Of a stretch of DNA of 48,571 nt, positions 6,092 to 13,670 are shown in pieces. The position numbers and the translations under genes were made by a program. Within the stretch, counting starts at the first letter, position 1. Every line of letters begins with the position of its first letter. Origin of the DNA: Deltaproteobacteria bacterium RIFCSPLOWO2_02_FULL_57_26 (GTDB taxonomy: Bacteria; Desulfobacterota; Binatia; UBA9968); assembly GCA_001798455.1 (NCBI GenBank), contig MGSI01000019.1, forward strand, positions 1 to 48,571, given 5' to 3'. Under the pieces are notes generated by a model. The model did no database searches. It worked only from the letters and a program-made list of their open reading frames with translations, and had not been told where the DNA came from.

Positions 6092-6850
6092 TCAAACCCT
6101 GCTCAAAATATCCGGGCCATTCTTGGTAATTGCCACTGAGTGCTCAAAATGAGCCGAGAGGCTCCCATCCCTCGTGACTGCTGTCCAGCCGTCCTCCTTA
6201 ATTGCGACCTCGTAGCCGCCGGCGTTGACCATAGGCTCAATGGCCAATACCATTCCCTCACGGAGCCGAAGGCCCCGGTCGGGCTCCCCGTAGTTCGGAA
6301 CTGGCGGCTCCTCGTGCAGCTTCCTACCAATTCCATGCCCGACAAAGGCTCTGACCACCGAAAAGCCTGCGCCCTCCACTCTGCTTTGGATGGCCCATGC
6401 GAGATCGCCGAGCCGCTTCCCTTCGTGAAGCTGCTCGATCCCTTTGCACAGAGCCTCTTCGGTCACCCGCGTCAGGCGCAACGCCTCCTCGCTCACCTTC
6501 CCGACCCCGACCGTAACCGCAGAATCCCCGTAGTAACCTTCGTAGATCACGCCGAAGTCAAGCCCCACGATATCGCCCTCGCGCAGCACCCGATCCGAGG
6601 GAATTCCGTGCACGATCTCATCATTGATGGAGACGCAGAGGGTGCGCGGATAGACCCTGCCCGCCATGGTATAGCCTTTGAATGCCGGCTGGGCCTTTTT
6701 TTTATAGGTCAACTCCTCGGCCAACTCATCCAGTTCCAGCGTGGTTACCCCCGGGGCTACCCTGCTCTTCAGTTCTTGCAGGATCTCGGCCACGATGACG
6801 TTCGCACGCCTCAGAATCTCAATTTCCCGCGCCGACTTAAGGGCGATCAC
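6092..6850 (-). CDS. map: methionine aminopeptidase, type I
   Basis: At 252 residues, it removes the initiator Met from nascent proteins in the cytosol. The five metal ligands of the pita-bread fold are all visible: Asp in GLDFGV, Asp in YYGDSAV, His in VGHGIGRKLHE, Glu in AIEPM and Glu in FEHSVAI. HEEPPVPNYG completes the active site. The start at 6850 overlaps the adk stop by 4 bases, implying translational coupling within the secY-adk-map group. Confidence 0.97.
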   Translation of the reverse strand: MIALKSAREIEILRRANVIVAEILQELKSRVAPGVTTLELDELAEELTYKKKAQPAFKGYTMAGRVYPRTLCVSINDEIVHGIPSDRVLREGDIVGLDFGVIYEGYYGDSAVTVGVGKVSEEALRLTRVTEEALCKGIEQLHEGKRLGDLAWAIQSRVEGAGFSVVRAFVGHGIGRKLHEEPPVPNYGEPDRGLRLREGMVLAIEPMVNAGGYEVAIKEDGWTAVTRDGSLSAHFEHSVAITKNGPDILSRV

Positions 6851-7518
6851 GTTCCCACTTCCCCCAACGCTAGGAGCATGCGGCAGCGGATTTCTTCGAC
6901 GCTCCCAACGCCGTCAATTTCTTTCAGCAGACCCTTCTTGCGATAATAGTCGACCAGCGGCGCGGTTTGGGCCTCGTAGACGCGCAGGCGCGCCCGGATG
7001 GTCTCGACCCGATCGTCCTCCCGCTGATAGAGTTCTCCCCCGCAGCGATCACAAACCCCGATTCGCCGGGGCGGTTGAGAAACCAGATGATACAGCGCGC
7101 CGCACGTCTTGCAGCTCCGCCTCCCCTCCAGCCGCAGAATGATCACATTGTGGGGGACCCAGATCGAAAAAACACAATCGAGCCCAGAGCCCATCGCTTC
7201 AAGAATCGCCTCCAGACCCTCGGCTTGATCCAGAGTACGCGGAAACCCATCTAAGATAAACCCGGCCAGGCAGTCGTCCCCGCGCAGCCGCTCAGCCACA
7301 AGATCAATCATCAGCCCGTCGGGAACCAGCTCGCCTTTCGCCATAAGCGCTGCGGCCTTTTCTCCCAGAGGACTCCTCTCCGCCGCCGCGCGGCGCAGGA
7401 TATCTCCGGTCGAAACCTGGCAGGCTCCGAATTGCTCCTTCAGCAACTTCGCCTGAGTCCCTTTACCCGCCCCCGGCGGACCCAACAAGAGCACGCGCAC
7501 AGCAGCCTCATCGGTCAA
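6847..7518 (-). CDS. adk: adenylate kinase with zinc-type lid
   Basis: At 223 residues, it catalyses ATP + AMP = 2 ADP. The P-loop GPPGAGKGTQ is at residues 13-22, STGDILR forms part of the AMP site, and GFILDGFPRTLDQAE is the family signature. The lid (about 135-160) carries two CxxC pairs (CKTC, CDRC), a structural zinc site typical of Gram-positive and many deep-branching enzymes but absent from enterobacterial Adk. It lies 2 bases after secY. Confidence 0.97.
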   Translation of the reverse strand: MTDEAAVRVLLLGPPGAGKGTQAKLLKEQFGACQVSTGDILRRAAAERSPLGEKAAALMAKGELVPDGLMIDLVAERLRGDDCLAGFILDGFPRTLDQAEGLEAILEAMGSGLDCVFSIWVPHNVIILRLEGRRSCKTCGALYHLVSQPPRRIGVCDRCGGELYQREDDRVETIRARLRVYEAQTAPLVDYYRKKGLLKEIDGVGSVEEIRCRMLLALGEVGT

Positions 7519-7520
7519 AA

Positions 7521-8831
7521 CTAAGCCCTTCTCCCACGCAGGCGCCCCCGTTTCATAAACCCTTCGTAGTTGCGGGTAATCATATGGGTTTCGGCCTGGG
7601 CCACTGTGTCCAGAGCGACACCCACCACGATCAGGAGCGCAGTCCCGCCGAAGAAAAAGGGCACGTTAAATTGGCTGATCAAGATAGTCGGTAGAAGGGC
7701 AACCGCGGAAAGATAGATGGTCCCACCTAAGGTGATCCTTGAGAGCACGCGGTCGATAAATTCCGCCGTCTTCTGCCCCGGTCTGATCCCCGGGATATAG
7801 CCGCCAAATTTCTTCATGTTCTCAGCCACATCCACCGGATTAAAAACCACCGCCGTATAAAAATAACAAAAGAAGACAATAAAGCCGACATACAGGACGT
7901 CATGCAGCCACCGGCCAGGGGCGAGGTAGGCCGCGGCCGCTTGGGCCCAAGGATTTTGGACGAACTGGGCCACCGTAGCCGGGAAGATCAGGATGGAAGA
8001 GGCGAAGATGGGCGGGATCACGCCCGAGGTGTTGATCTTAAGCGGCAAGTGCGAACTCTGTCCTCCGTACATCCGGCGGCCAACCACCCGTTTGGCATAC
8101 TGAACCGGAATCCTTCTCTGGCCCCGCTCCATGAAAATGATCACTCCCACCACCACGACCACAACCACCAGGATAAAGAGCACGACCAGAATGCCCAACT
8201 CCCCCTCCCGAACGAACTGCAGCGTCGACGTGAGGGCCGACGGCAGCCGGGCGACGATCCCGGCAAAAATGATCAGGGAAATGCCATTGCCGATACCCCG
8301 TTCTGTGATCTGCTCGCCTAACCACATGATAAAGGCGGTCCCCGAGGTCAGCGTGATCATGGTCATCAGCCGAAACCGCCAACCGGGATCCAATACGATC
8401 GCCTCCCCCCCAGGCCCACGCGTCCCCTCTAGCCCGGCGGCGATCATGAGCCCCTGGATAATGGAGAGCAGCACCGTCCCGTAGCGGGTATACTGAGTGA
8501 TCTTCCTGCGACCCACCTCGCCTTCCTTCGAGAGGCGCTCCAGATAAGGAAAAACCACAGTGAGGAGCTGAAGGATGATCGAGGCGCTGATATAGGGCAT
8601 GATGCCCAGGGAAAAAACCGAGAACTGCTCCAAGGCTCCGCCCGAAAACAGGTTGAACAGTCCGAATATTGTGCCTTCAACTTGCGCGAAAAAAGCGGCC
8701 AGGGCTTGCCGATCAATCCCAGGGGTCGGAATGTGGACACCCAGGCGGTAGACGGCCAGCATGATCAGAGAAAAAAAGAGCCTGCGTCTAAGCTCGGGAA
8801 TCCTGGTTACGTTCTGAAACCCTTCAAGCAT
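7521..8831 (-). CDS. secY: preprotein translocase channel subunit SecY
   Basis: At 436 residues with ten predicted membrane segments, it is the pore of the SecYEG translocon in the inner membrane. It shows GVHIPTPGIDRQAL after helix 1, the plug/helix-2 region with MPYISASIILQLL, the YAKRVVGRRMYGGQSSHLPL cytosolic loop that binds ribosome and SecA, and GYIPGIRPGQKTAEF. The start overlaps the rplO stop by 8 bases, the usual spc-cluster arrangement. Confidence 0.98.
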   Translation of the reverse strand: MLEGFQNVTRIPELRRRLFFSLIMLAVYRLGVHIPTPGIDRQALAAFFAQVEGTIFGLFNLFSGGALEQFSVFSLGIMPYISASIILQLLTVVFPYLERLSKEGEVGRRKITQYTRYGTVLLSIIQGLMIAAGLEGTRGPGGEAIVLDPGWRFRLMTMITLTSGTAFIMWLGEQITERGIGNGISLIIFAGIVARLPSALTSTLQFVREGELGILVVLFILVVVVVVVGVIIFMERGQRRIPVQYAKRVVGRRMYGGQSSHLPLKINTSGVIPPIFASSILIFPATVAQFVQNPWAQAAAAYLAPGRWLHDVLYVGFIVFFCYFYTAVVFNPVDVAENMKKFGGYIPGIRPGQKTAEFIDRVLSRITLGGTIYLSAVALLPTILISQFNVPFFFGGTALLIVVGVALDTVAQAETHMITRNYEGFMKRGRLRGRRA

Positions 8832-9276
8832 GAGAAGCGATTAACTCGACTTTCCCGCCTACCGCCTCGATCTTCTCCTTGGCCTTGGAGGAGAAACCGT
8901 GGGCCTTTACGATGAGGGCTTTACTCAAAGAGCCATCACCCAAAATTTTTATCCGAGCCTCCCTCGCGCGGACCACACCCCGCTGCTGCAATAGCTGGGG
9001 CGTTACTTCGCTTCCGGGAGCGAAGATCTCAAGCTGGCTGACATTGACGATGGCCGGGATGTCCCTAAAGGGGTTGTGAAAGCCGCGCTTGGGCACACGC
9101 CGCTTAAGCGGCATCTGACCCCCTTCAAATCCCGGACGCGGCCCGCCGCCCGAACGGGCTTTTTGTCCCTTATGTCCGCGGCAAGAGGTCTTTCCGTGTC
9201 CCGAGCCCTCTCCGCGGCCCACGCGCTTGCGCTTCTTCTGCGATCCAGGGGCGGGTTTTAAGCGACTTAAGTCCAT
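8824..9276 (-). CDS. rplO: 50S ribosomal protein uL15
   Basis: About 150 residues from ATG at 9276 (MDLSRLKPAPGSQKKRKR). An upstream TTG at 9285 overlapping the rpsE stop is a less likely start. The long basic N-terminal arm with GRGEGSGHGKTSCRGHKGQK threads into 23S rRNA, and the globular C-terminal part ends VGGKVELIASHA. uL15 acts late in large-subunit assembly. It directly follows rpsE: no rpmD (uL30) gene separates them, unlike in enterobacteria. Confidence 0.97.
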   Translation of the reverse strand: MDLSRLKPAPGSQKKRKRVGRGEGSGHGKTSCRGHKGQKARSGGGPRPGFEGGQMPLKRRVPKRGFHNPFRDIPAIVNVSQLEIFAPGSEVTPQLLQQRGVVRAREARIKILGDGSLSKALIVKAHGFSSKAKEKIEAVGGKVELIASHA

Positions 9277-9281
9277 AGGTT

Positions 9282-9779
9282 TCAACGAATCTCTGCTAAA
9301 GCCTTTCCTCTCCGGGCCGCTAGCTCATCGGGAAATTTGAGAACTTTGAGGGCCTCGAAGGTGGCTTTGACCATGTTATGGGGATTGGAAGAGCCGATGC
9401 ACTTGGTTAGGACGTTCTGGATACCGGCAGCCTCCACAACCGCTCGCACTCCGCCACCGGCAATCACCCCGGTTCCTTCAGACGCCGGTTTCAGGATCAC
9501 ATAGCCGGCCCCAAAACGGCCCGTGACTTCAAAGGGGATCGTTCCTTCCAGGATCGGCACGCGGATCAAGCTTTTCTTGGCGTGCTCCAGGCCCTTGCGG
9601 ATCGCTTCGGGCACCTCTTTGGCTTTGCCCATGCCATAGCCTACCGTCGACTTTGAGTCCCCAACCACCACCAAAGCGTTAAAACTGAAGCGACGGCCTC
9701 CCTTGACCACTTTGGCCACACGGCTGATATGAACGACTTTCTCTTTGAGTTCCAAACCCGTCGGATCGATGCGTTCCAT
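9282..9779 (-). CDS. rpsE: 30S ribosomal protein uS5
   Basis: At 165 residues, this protein lies at the mRNA entrance and influences decoding fidelity and helicase activity. The double-stranded-RNA-binding-like N-terminal domain shows RVAKVVKGGRRFSFNALVVV. The C-terminal domain shows GAGYVILKPASEGTGVIAGG. The stop overlaps the alternative rplO start. The 33-base gap to rplR contains short AGCTCTY heptamer repeats. Confidence 0.98.
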   Translation of the reverse strand: MERIDPTGLELKEKVVHISRVAKVVKGGRRFSFNALVVVGDSKSTVGYGMGKAKEVPEAIRKGLEHAKKSLIRVPILEGTIPFEVTGRFGAGYVILKPASEGTGVIAGGGVRAVVEAAGIQNVLTKCIGSSNPHNMVKATFEALKVLKFPDELAARRGKALAEIR

Positions 9780-9782
9780 AAA

Positions 9783-9803
9783 AGCTCTTAGCTCTCAGCC
9801 ATC
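9783..9803. repeat. short heptamer array between rplR and rpsE
   Basis: AGCTCTT, AGCTCTC and AGCCATC stand in 7-base register (9783-9803), with the inverted partner GGCTAG at 9811-9816 overlapping the rplR stop codon. It is a reduced version of the arrays elsewhere in the operon, with a unit sequence of its own. Confidence 0.5.
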
Positions 9804-9812
9804 ATCTGTCGG

Positions 9813-10178
9813 CTAGAAAGTCAGTCCTCCTTCGCGCGCGCCCTCGGCCAGGGCCTTCACCCGACCGTGGTAGAGAAACCCGTTGCGGTCAAAGACCACA
9901 CGCGTGATGTTCTTATCCTTGCACGCTTGGGCCAATACGAGCCCCACTTGCTTGGCCGCTGCCACTCCCTTGGTTTTCTTGAGGCTGTCGCGCAGCCCCT
10001 TGGAAACCGTCGAAACCGAAAGCAGGGTGACACGGCTTTCATCCGAAATAACCTGCACGTAAGTATGCTTGAGACTACGGAATACGCACACACGGGGCCG
10101 GGCATCGGTGCCCCAGACCTTTTTCCGCACCCGCTTCTGACGCCGCTCTCTTCCGCTTTCTCGCTGGTTGCTAAGCAT
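9813..10178 (-). CDS. rplR: 50S ribosomal protein uL18
   Basis: At 121 residues, it delivers 5S rRNA to the central protuberance together with uL5. A basic N-terminal tail (RESGRERRQKRVRKKV) precedes the globular domain with RPRVCVFRSLKHTYVQVI and ends with the family GREGGLTF-like motif (EGAREGGLTF). It is 17 bases downstream of rplF. Confidence 0.98.
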   Translation of the reverse strand: MLSNQRESGRERRQKRVRKKVWGTDARPRVCVFRSLKHTYVQVISDESRVTLLSVSTVSKGLRDSLKKTKGVAAAKQVGLVLAQACKDKNITRVVFDRNGFLYHGRVKALAEGAREGGLTF

Positions 10179-10195
10179 GGCTTCGCCCTCGATTG

Positions 10196-10747
10196 CTAAG
10201 CCGCTCCCGCTGCGCCCACGGCCTTTCCGGCCTTGCGCCGAACCACTTCCCCTTGATACTTGATCCCCTTACCCTTGTAGGGCTCCGGCGGCTTAAGGCC
10301 GCGAATCTTAGCGGCGATTTCCCCAAGAATCTGCTTGTCAGCGCCGTTCAGTGTAACGATGGTCTGCCGTTCAACCGTTGCCGTCACCCCCGGAGGCAAC
10401 GAGAGCGCCACGGGATGAGAAAAGCCCAGGGCCAGGTGCAATTCGGCCCCCTTGACCTCAGCGCGGTAACCCACTCCGTTGATCTCGAGGACCCGGCTAA
10501 ACCCTCGGCTGACGCCATGTACCATGTTCGCAACGAGACTGCGGGCCATCCCGTGCAGGGCCTTGACTCGCCTCTCATCGCTGCCCCGCAGGATCTTGAG
10601 CGCATTTCCCTCCATCCGCGCTTCAATCCCTTGCGGCAGTTCGGCCCGGAGTTTTCCCTTCGGCCCCTCCACCTGGATGGCGCGATCCTCCACCGTAACC
10701 TTGACCCCTTCAGGGAGCGATATGGGCAGCCTTCCGATGCGCGACAC
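10196..10747 (-). CDS. rplF: 50S ribosomal protein uL6
   Basis: At 183 residues, it has two repeated alpha/beta domains next to the sarcin-ricin loop and GTPase centre. It starts MSRIGRLPISLPEGVKV and ends with the near-invariant signature PEPYKGKGIKYQGEVVRRKAG. It is placed normally between rpsH and rplR with short gaps. Confidence 0.98.
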   Translation of the reverse strand: MSRIGRLPISLPEGVKVTVEDRAIQVEGPKGKLRAELPQGIEARMEGNALKILRGSDERRVKALHGMARSLVANMVHGVSRGFSRVLEINGVGYRAEVKGAELHLALGFSHPVALSLPPGVTATVERQTIVTLNGADKQILGEIAAKIRGLKPPEPYKGKGIKYQGEVVRRKAGKAVGAAGAA

Positions 10748-10765
10748 GTTACACTTTCCTCCAGT

Positions 10766-11170
10766 TTACCAAACCGAGCAGATCAGCTCGCCGCCGACGT
10801 TGGCCTTCCTCGCCTCCCGATCCGCCAAGATGCCCTTCGGCGTCGACAGGATATTGAGCCCCAGCCCTCCGCGGATGGGAGGAATCTCTGTGGCGCCCAC
10901 GTAGACTCTACGCCCGGGCCGACTGATCCGTTTGAGCCCGGAGATGATCGGCTGCTTCTCCCGATCAAACTTTAGCTGGATCAGGAGCTCGTCTCCGACC
11001 CGCTCCTTGGACTTGAGCTTCCTGACCTCCTGCAAAAAACCTTCCGCCACCAGTAGCCTCGCGATCTCCTCTTTGGTGCGCGACCAAGGCACTCCCACAC
11101 TCTCGTGCCGCGCACGGGTGGCATTGCGAATGCGAGTCAGCATGTCTGCAATCGGATCCGTCATTCCCAT
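10766..11170 (-). CDS. rpsH: 30S ribosomal protein uS8
   Basis: At 134 residues, this primary binder of the 16S central domain is the translational repressor of the spc operon in Escherichia coli. It starts MGMTDPIADMLTRIRNA and has the conserved RVYVGATEIPPIRGGLG and the end motif GGELICSVW. It is 16 bases downstream of rpsN. Confidence 0.98.
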   Translation of the reverse strand: MGMTDPIADMLTRIRNATRARHESVGVPWSRTKEEIARLLVAEGFLQEVRKLKSKERVGDELLIQLKFDREKQPIISGLKRISRPGRRVYVGATEIPPIRGGLGLNILSTPKGILADREARKANVGGELICSVW

Positions 11171-11186
11171 CTTAGCCTCTGCAACC

Positions 11187-11372
11187 TCACCAGCTGGCTT
11201 TGATCAGCCCGGGGATCTGGCCCCGACGAGCATTCTCTCTGAGACAAATTCGACACATCCGAAAACGCCGGTAAAAGGCCCGCGACCTCCCGCAAAGCGG
11301 GCAGCGGTTGTACTGGCGCACCTTGAATTTATTCGGCCTCTCCGCCTTAACCCGAAGACACGTTTTAGCCAC
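11187..11372 (-). CDS. rpsN: 30S ribosomal protein uS14, zinc-binding short type
   Basis: At 61 residues, this is the type-Z form, with Cys24, Cys27, Cys40 and Cys43 binding zinc (CPLC and CRIC). It lacks the insertion of the 100-residue zinc-free form found in enterobacteria. It ends with the conserved GQIPGLIKASW. The start overlaps the rplE stop by 8 bases. Confidence 0.98.
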   Translation of the reverse strand: MAKTCLRVKAERPNKFKVRQYNRCPLCGRSRAFYRRFRMCRICLRENARRGQIPGLIKASW

Positions 11373-11928
11373 TCAATTCTCCCTGCGAACTCGCGAAGGG
11401 CATGCCCATATGCCTAAGCAAGGCCCTCCCTTCCTCATCCGTCTTCGCCGTAGTGACGATGGAAATGGTCAGTCCATGGATTTTGTCTACCTTATCAGCC
11501 TGGATTTCGGGAAAAATGATCTGTTCGCGGATTCCCAGCGAATAATTGCCCTGGCCGTCAAAAGCGCGTTCCGACACCCCTTTGAAGTCCCGGACGCGAG
11601 GGAGCGCCACATGGATCAATCGGTCCAGGAACTCGTACATCCGCTCGCGTCTAAGCGTCACCATACAGCCTATGGACATCCCCTCGCGCAGTTTAAAATT
11701 CGCAATCGCTTTCTTGGCCCGCGTGACCACCGGCTTCTGTCCGGTGATGGCCATGACCTCAGCCACGGCCCCGTCTAGAGCCTTGACATTTTGGATCGCC
11801 TCACCCAGGCCTACATTCACGGTAATCTTTTCCAACCGCGGCACCTGAAGAGGGTTCTGATAACCAAACTCCTTCATCATGGTTGCAACCACCTCTTCCC
11901 GGTATTTGCTTTTGAGCCGTGCCAGCAT
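11365..11928 (-). CDS. rplE: 50S ribosomal protein uL5
   Basis: At 187 residues, it binds 5S rRNA and contacts the P-site tRNA elbow from the central protuberance. It shows LEKITVNVGLGEA, the long VVTRAKKAIANFKLREGMS segment and GLTISIVTTAKTDEEGRALL at the C terminus. The ribosome-binding site before ATG at 11928 is weak (GAGAG) and follows directly after a heptamer array. Confidence 0.98.
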   Translation of the reverse strand: MLARLKSKYREEVVATMMKEFGYQNPLQVPRLEKITVNVGLGEAIQNVKALDGAVAEVMAITGQKPVVTRAKKAIANFKLREGMSIGCMVTLRRERMYEFLDRLIHVALPRVRDFKGVSERAFDGQGNYSLGIREQIIFPEIQADKVDKIHGLTISIVTTAKTDEEGRALLRHMGMPFASSQGELSG

Positions 11929-11936
11929 CTCTCTAA

Positions 11937-11978
11937 TTTTTAGTTTTGAGTTTTGAGTTATTTAACTAAAAACTAATC
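11937..11978. repeat. A/T-rich heptamer array in the rplX-rplE spacer
   Basis: TTTTTAG, TTTTGAG, TTTTGAG, TTATTTA (11937-11964) face ACTAAAA and ACTAATC (11965-11978), which run into the rplX stop codon. TTTTTAGTT (11937-11945) pairs with AACTAAAAA (11964-11972). The unit (TTTTGAG) differs from its neighbours, but the layout of two inverted arms filling a 44-base spacer is the same. Confidence 0.7.
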
Positions 11979-12284
11979 AATCGCCTCACCGCAGCGCCGA
12001 CACACGCGGAGCTTCTCGCCATCAGCCAAAATCTTTCTTCCTACCCGGACCGGCGCGTTGCACTTGTCACACATCACCATCAGATTAGAGATGTGAATCG
12101 GCGCCTCCTTCTCGATGATGCCGCTTGGCTGCTGCGGACCACGCGCACGGGCATGCCGCTTGACCAGATTGACACGCTCGATCACAGCCGCCTGCTTACT
12201 GGGAATCACCCTCAGCACCTTGCCGGTCTTGCCTCGCTCTCTGCCAGCGATCACCATCACACTGTCATTCTTGCGAATCTGCAT
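11973..12284 (-). CDS. rplX: 50S ribosomal protein uL24
   Basis: About 103 residues from ATG at 12284 (MQIRKNDSVMVIAGRERGKT). A KOW motif binds 23S rRNA and starts large-subunit assembly. The C-terminal part carries two CxxC pairs (CDKC, CRRC) forming a zinc ribbon, as in many non-enteric lineages. A frame open to TTG at 12314 would add ten residues read from heptamer repeats and is not favoured. Confidence 0.96.
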   Translation of the reverse strand: MQIRKNDSVMVIAGRERGKTGKVLRVIPSKQAAVIERVNLVKRHARARGPQQPSGIIEKEAPIHISNLMVMCDKCNAPVRVGRKILADGEKLRVCRRCGEAID

Positions 12285-12297
12285 GATCTCCGGCCAC

Positions 12298-12352
12298 AAG
12301 GCATTAGGCAACAAGTTCTTTAATGTGCCTCATGCCTTTTGCCTATTGCCTT
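12298..12352. repeat. inverted heptamer array between rplN and rplX
   Basis: Right arm on the plus strand: GTGCCTC, ATGCCTT, TTGCCTA, TTGCCTT (12325-12352) in exact register, starting 1 base from the rplN stop. The left arm is AAGGCAT, TAGGCAA (12298-12311). AAGGCAT and TAGGCAA are exact reverse complements of ATGCCTT and TTGCCTA. A stem of about 14 bases with one mismatch is possible. The unit family is that of the 4.6 and 5.2 kb arrays. Confidence 0.8.
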
Positions 12353-12353
12353 T

Positions 12354-12722
12354 CTAGAGTACCTCCGGTGCGAGCGAGATGATCTTCATAAACTTCTTCG
12401 CCCGAAGCTCCCGTGCCACCGGCCCGAAGATGCGCGTCCCGACCGGCTCCCTCTGGTTATCGATGAGAACCGCTGAGTTGTTATCGAACCGGATGTAGGT
12501 CCCATCGGGTCGGCCTAACTCCTTGGCTGTGCGCACCACGACCGCTTTCATGACATCCCCCTTCTTCACTTTGGCGTTGGGGATCGCCTCCTTGACCGAG
12601 ACCACAATAATATCGCCGATCGAAGCGTACTTCCGCTTTGTCCCCCCCAGGACTTTGATGCACTGGACCCTGCGCGCGCCCGAGTTGTCCGCCACCTCCA
12701 GCACCGTTCTCGCCTGAATCAT
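12354..12722 (-). CDS. rplN: 50S ribosomal protein uL14
   Basis: At 122 residues (canonical), it is a subunit-interface protein forming bridges B5/B8 and docking with bL19 and RsfS. It starts MIQARTVLEVADNSGARRVQ, with GDIIVVSVKEAIPN in the middle and ends FMKIISLAPEVL. It is 22 bases downstream of rpsQ. Confidence 0.98.
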   Translation of the reverse strand: MIQARTVLEVADNSGARRVQCIKVLGGTKRKYASIGDIIVVSVKEAIPNAKVKKGDVMKAVVVRTAKELGRPDGTYIRFDNNSAVLIDNQREPVGTRIFGPVARELRAKKFMKIISLAPEVL

Positions 12723-12744
12723 CGGTTCCCCTCACCCGTGAGAT

Positions 12745-13044
12745 TTAGACCCCGGCAGAAGAAGCACTGGGCTCCTCAGCCCGTGCGGCCACAGCCCGCT
12801 GCAGGATGCGGCTGACCCGCCAACGTTTATCCCGGCTGAGAGGCCGAGTCTCCTCGATGAGCACGCGATCTCCTATTTGGCACTGCTTGCCTTCGTCGTG
12901 GGCCTTCATCTTGTTCCGAACCCGAATATACTTTTTATACTTGGGATGCATGACCGTCCGTTCCACCGCGACGACGACGGTCTTTTGCATCCGGTTACTG
13001 ATCACCACCCCTTGGCGCTCCTTCCGCATCCTTTCCCGGCTCAT
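12745..13044 (-). CDS. rpsQ: 30S ribosomal protein uS17
   Basis: At 99 residues, it has an OB fold that binds 16S helices 7 and 11. It shows RQGVVISNRMQKTVVVAVER and HPKYKKYIRVRNKMKAHDE, both family hallmarks. The last 12 or so residues (Ala/Glu/Ser-rich) extend beyond the usual 84-87-residue protein. Confidence 0.97.
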   Translation of the reverse strand: MSRERMRKERQGVVISNRMQKTVVVAVERTVMHPKYKKYIRVRNKMKAHDEGKQCQIGDRVLIEETRPLSRDKRWRVSRILQRAVAARAEEPSASSAGV

Positions 13045-13060
13045 ATCACCCTTCCTTAGG

Positions 13061-13249
13061 TCAGCGCGACCGCTCCCTCAAAATGGTCTCTACCCGCGCA
13101 AGATCACGCCTCGTTTCCCTGAGCTTCATCGGGTTTTCCAGCCGCGCCGTGGTCCGCCTAAGCCGCAAATGAAAGATTTCTTCTTTCAGCTCGCGGCGCT
13201 TTTGCGAAAGCTCATCCGGGCTCATCTCCCTAAGCTTTTTAGCTTCCAT
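13061..13249 (-). CDS. rpmC: 50S ribosomal protein uL29
   Basis: At 62 residues, it is a two-helix hairpin near the exit tunnel that helps form the docking site for trigger factor and SRP. It shows LREMSPDELSQKRRELKEEI and NPMKLRETRRDLARVETIL. The first 11 bases overlap the rplP end, so translation is probably coupled. Confidence 0.97.
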   Translation of the reverse strand: MEAKKLREMSPDELSQKRRELKEEIFHLRLRRTTARLENPMKLRETRRDLARVETILRERSR

Positions 13250-13664
13250 GCGCCTCTACCCTTCGCTCGACAAATCGGGTGGCGATGGAAAGCTTGTGAG
13301 ACGCCAAGCGAAACGCCTCTTGAGCCAACCCGGTCTCCACCCCCTCCATCTCGAACAGGATTCTGCCGGGTTGGATCACTGCCACCCATCCCTCAAGGGC
13401 GCCCTTTCCTTTGCCCATGCGCGTCTCAGCCGGCTTCTTGGTTATCGGTTTGTCCGGGAAGATGCGAATCCAGACCTTCCCGCCCCGCTTAAGATAGCGG
13501 GTGAGAGCCACGCGAGCGGCCTCAATCTCGCGTGCGGTTAACCGCCCTCTTGCCACCGCTTTCAAGCCGTAGTCCCCGAAAGCCAGCGTCGATCCCCTCG
13601 ATGCCGTTCCACGCATCCTACCCTTCTGCTGCTTACGGTATTTTACCTTTTTCGGCTCCAGCAT
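13239..13664 (-). CDS. rplP: 50S ribosomal protein uL16
   Basis: At 141 residues, it organises the A-site tRNA environment and is one of the last proteins to join the large subunit. It starts MLEPKKVKYRKQQKGRMRG and includes LTAREIEAARVALTRYLKRG, RIFPDKPITKKPAETRMGKG and the end motif HKLSIATRFV. The Arg hydroxylated in some bacteria (in the KPAETRMGKGKG loop region) is present. Confidence 0.98.
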   Translation of the reverse strand: MLEPKKVKYRKQQKGRMRGTASRGSTLAFGDYGLKAVARGRLTAREIEAARVALTRYLKRGGKVWIRIFPDKPITKKPAETRMGKGKGALEGWVAVIQPGRILFEMEGVETGLAQEAFRLASHKLSIATRFVERRVEAHGS

Positions 13665-13670
13665 AAATGA

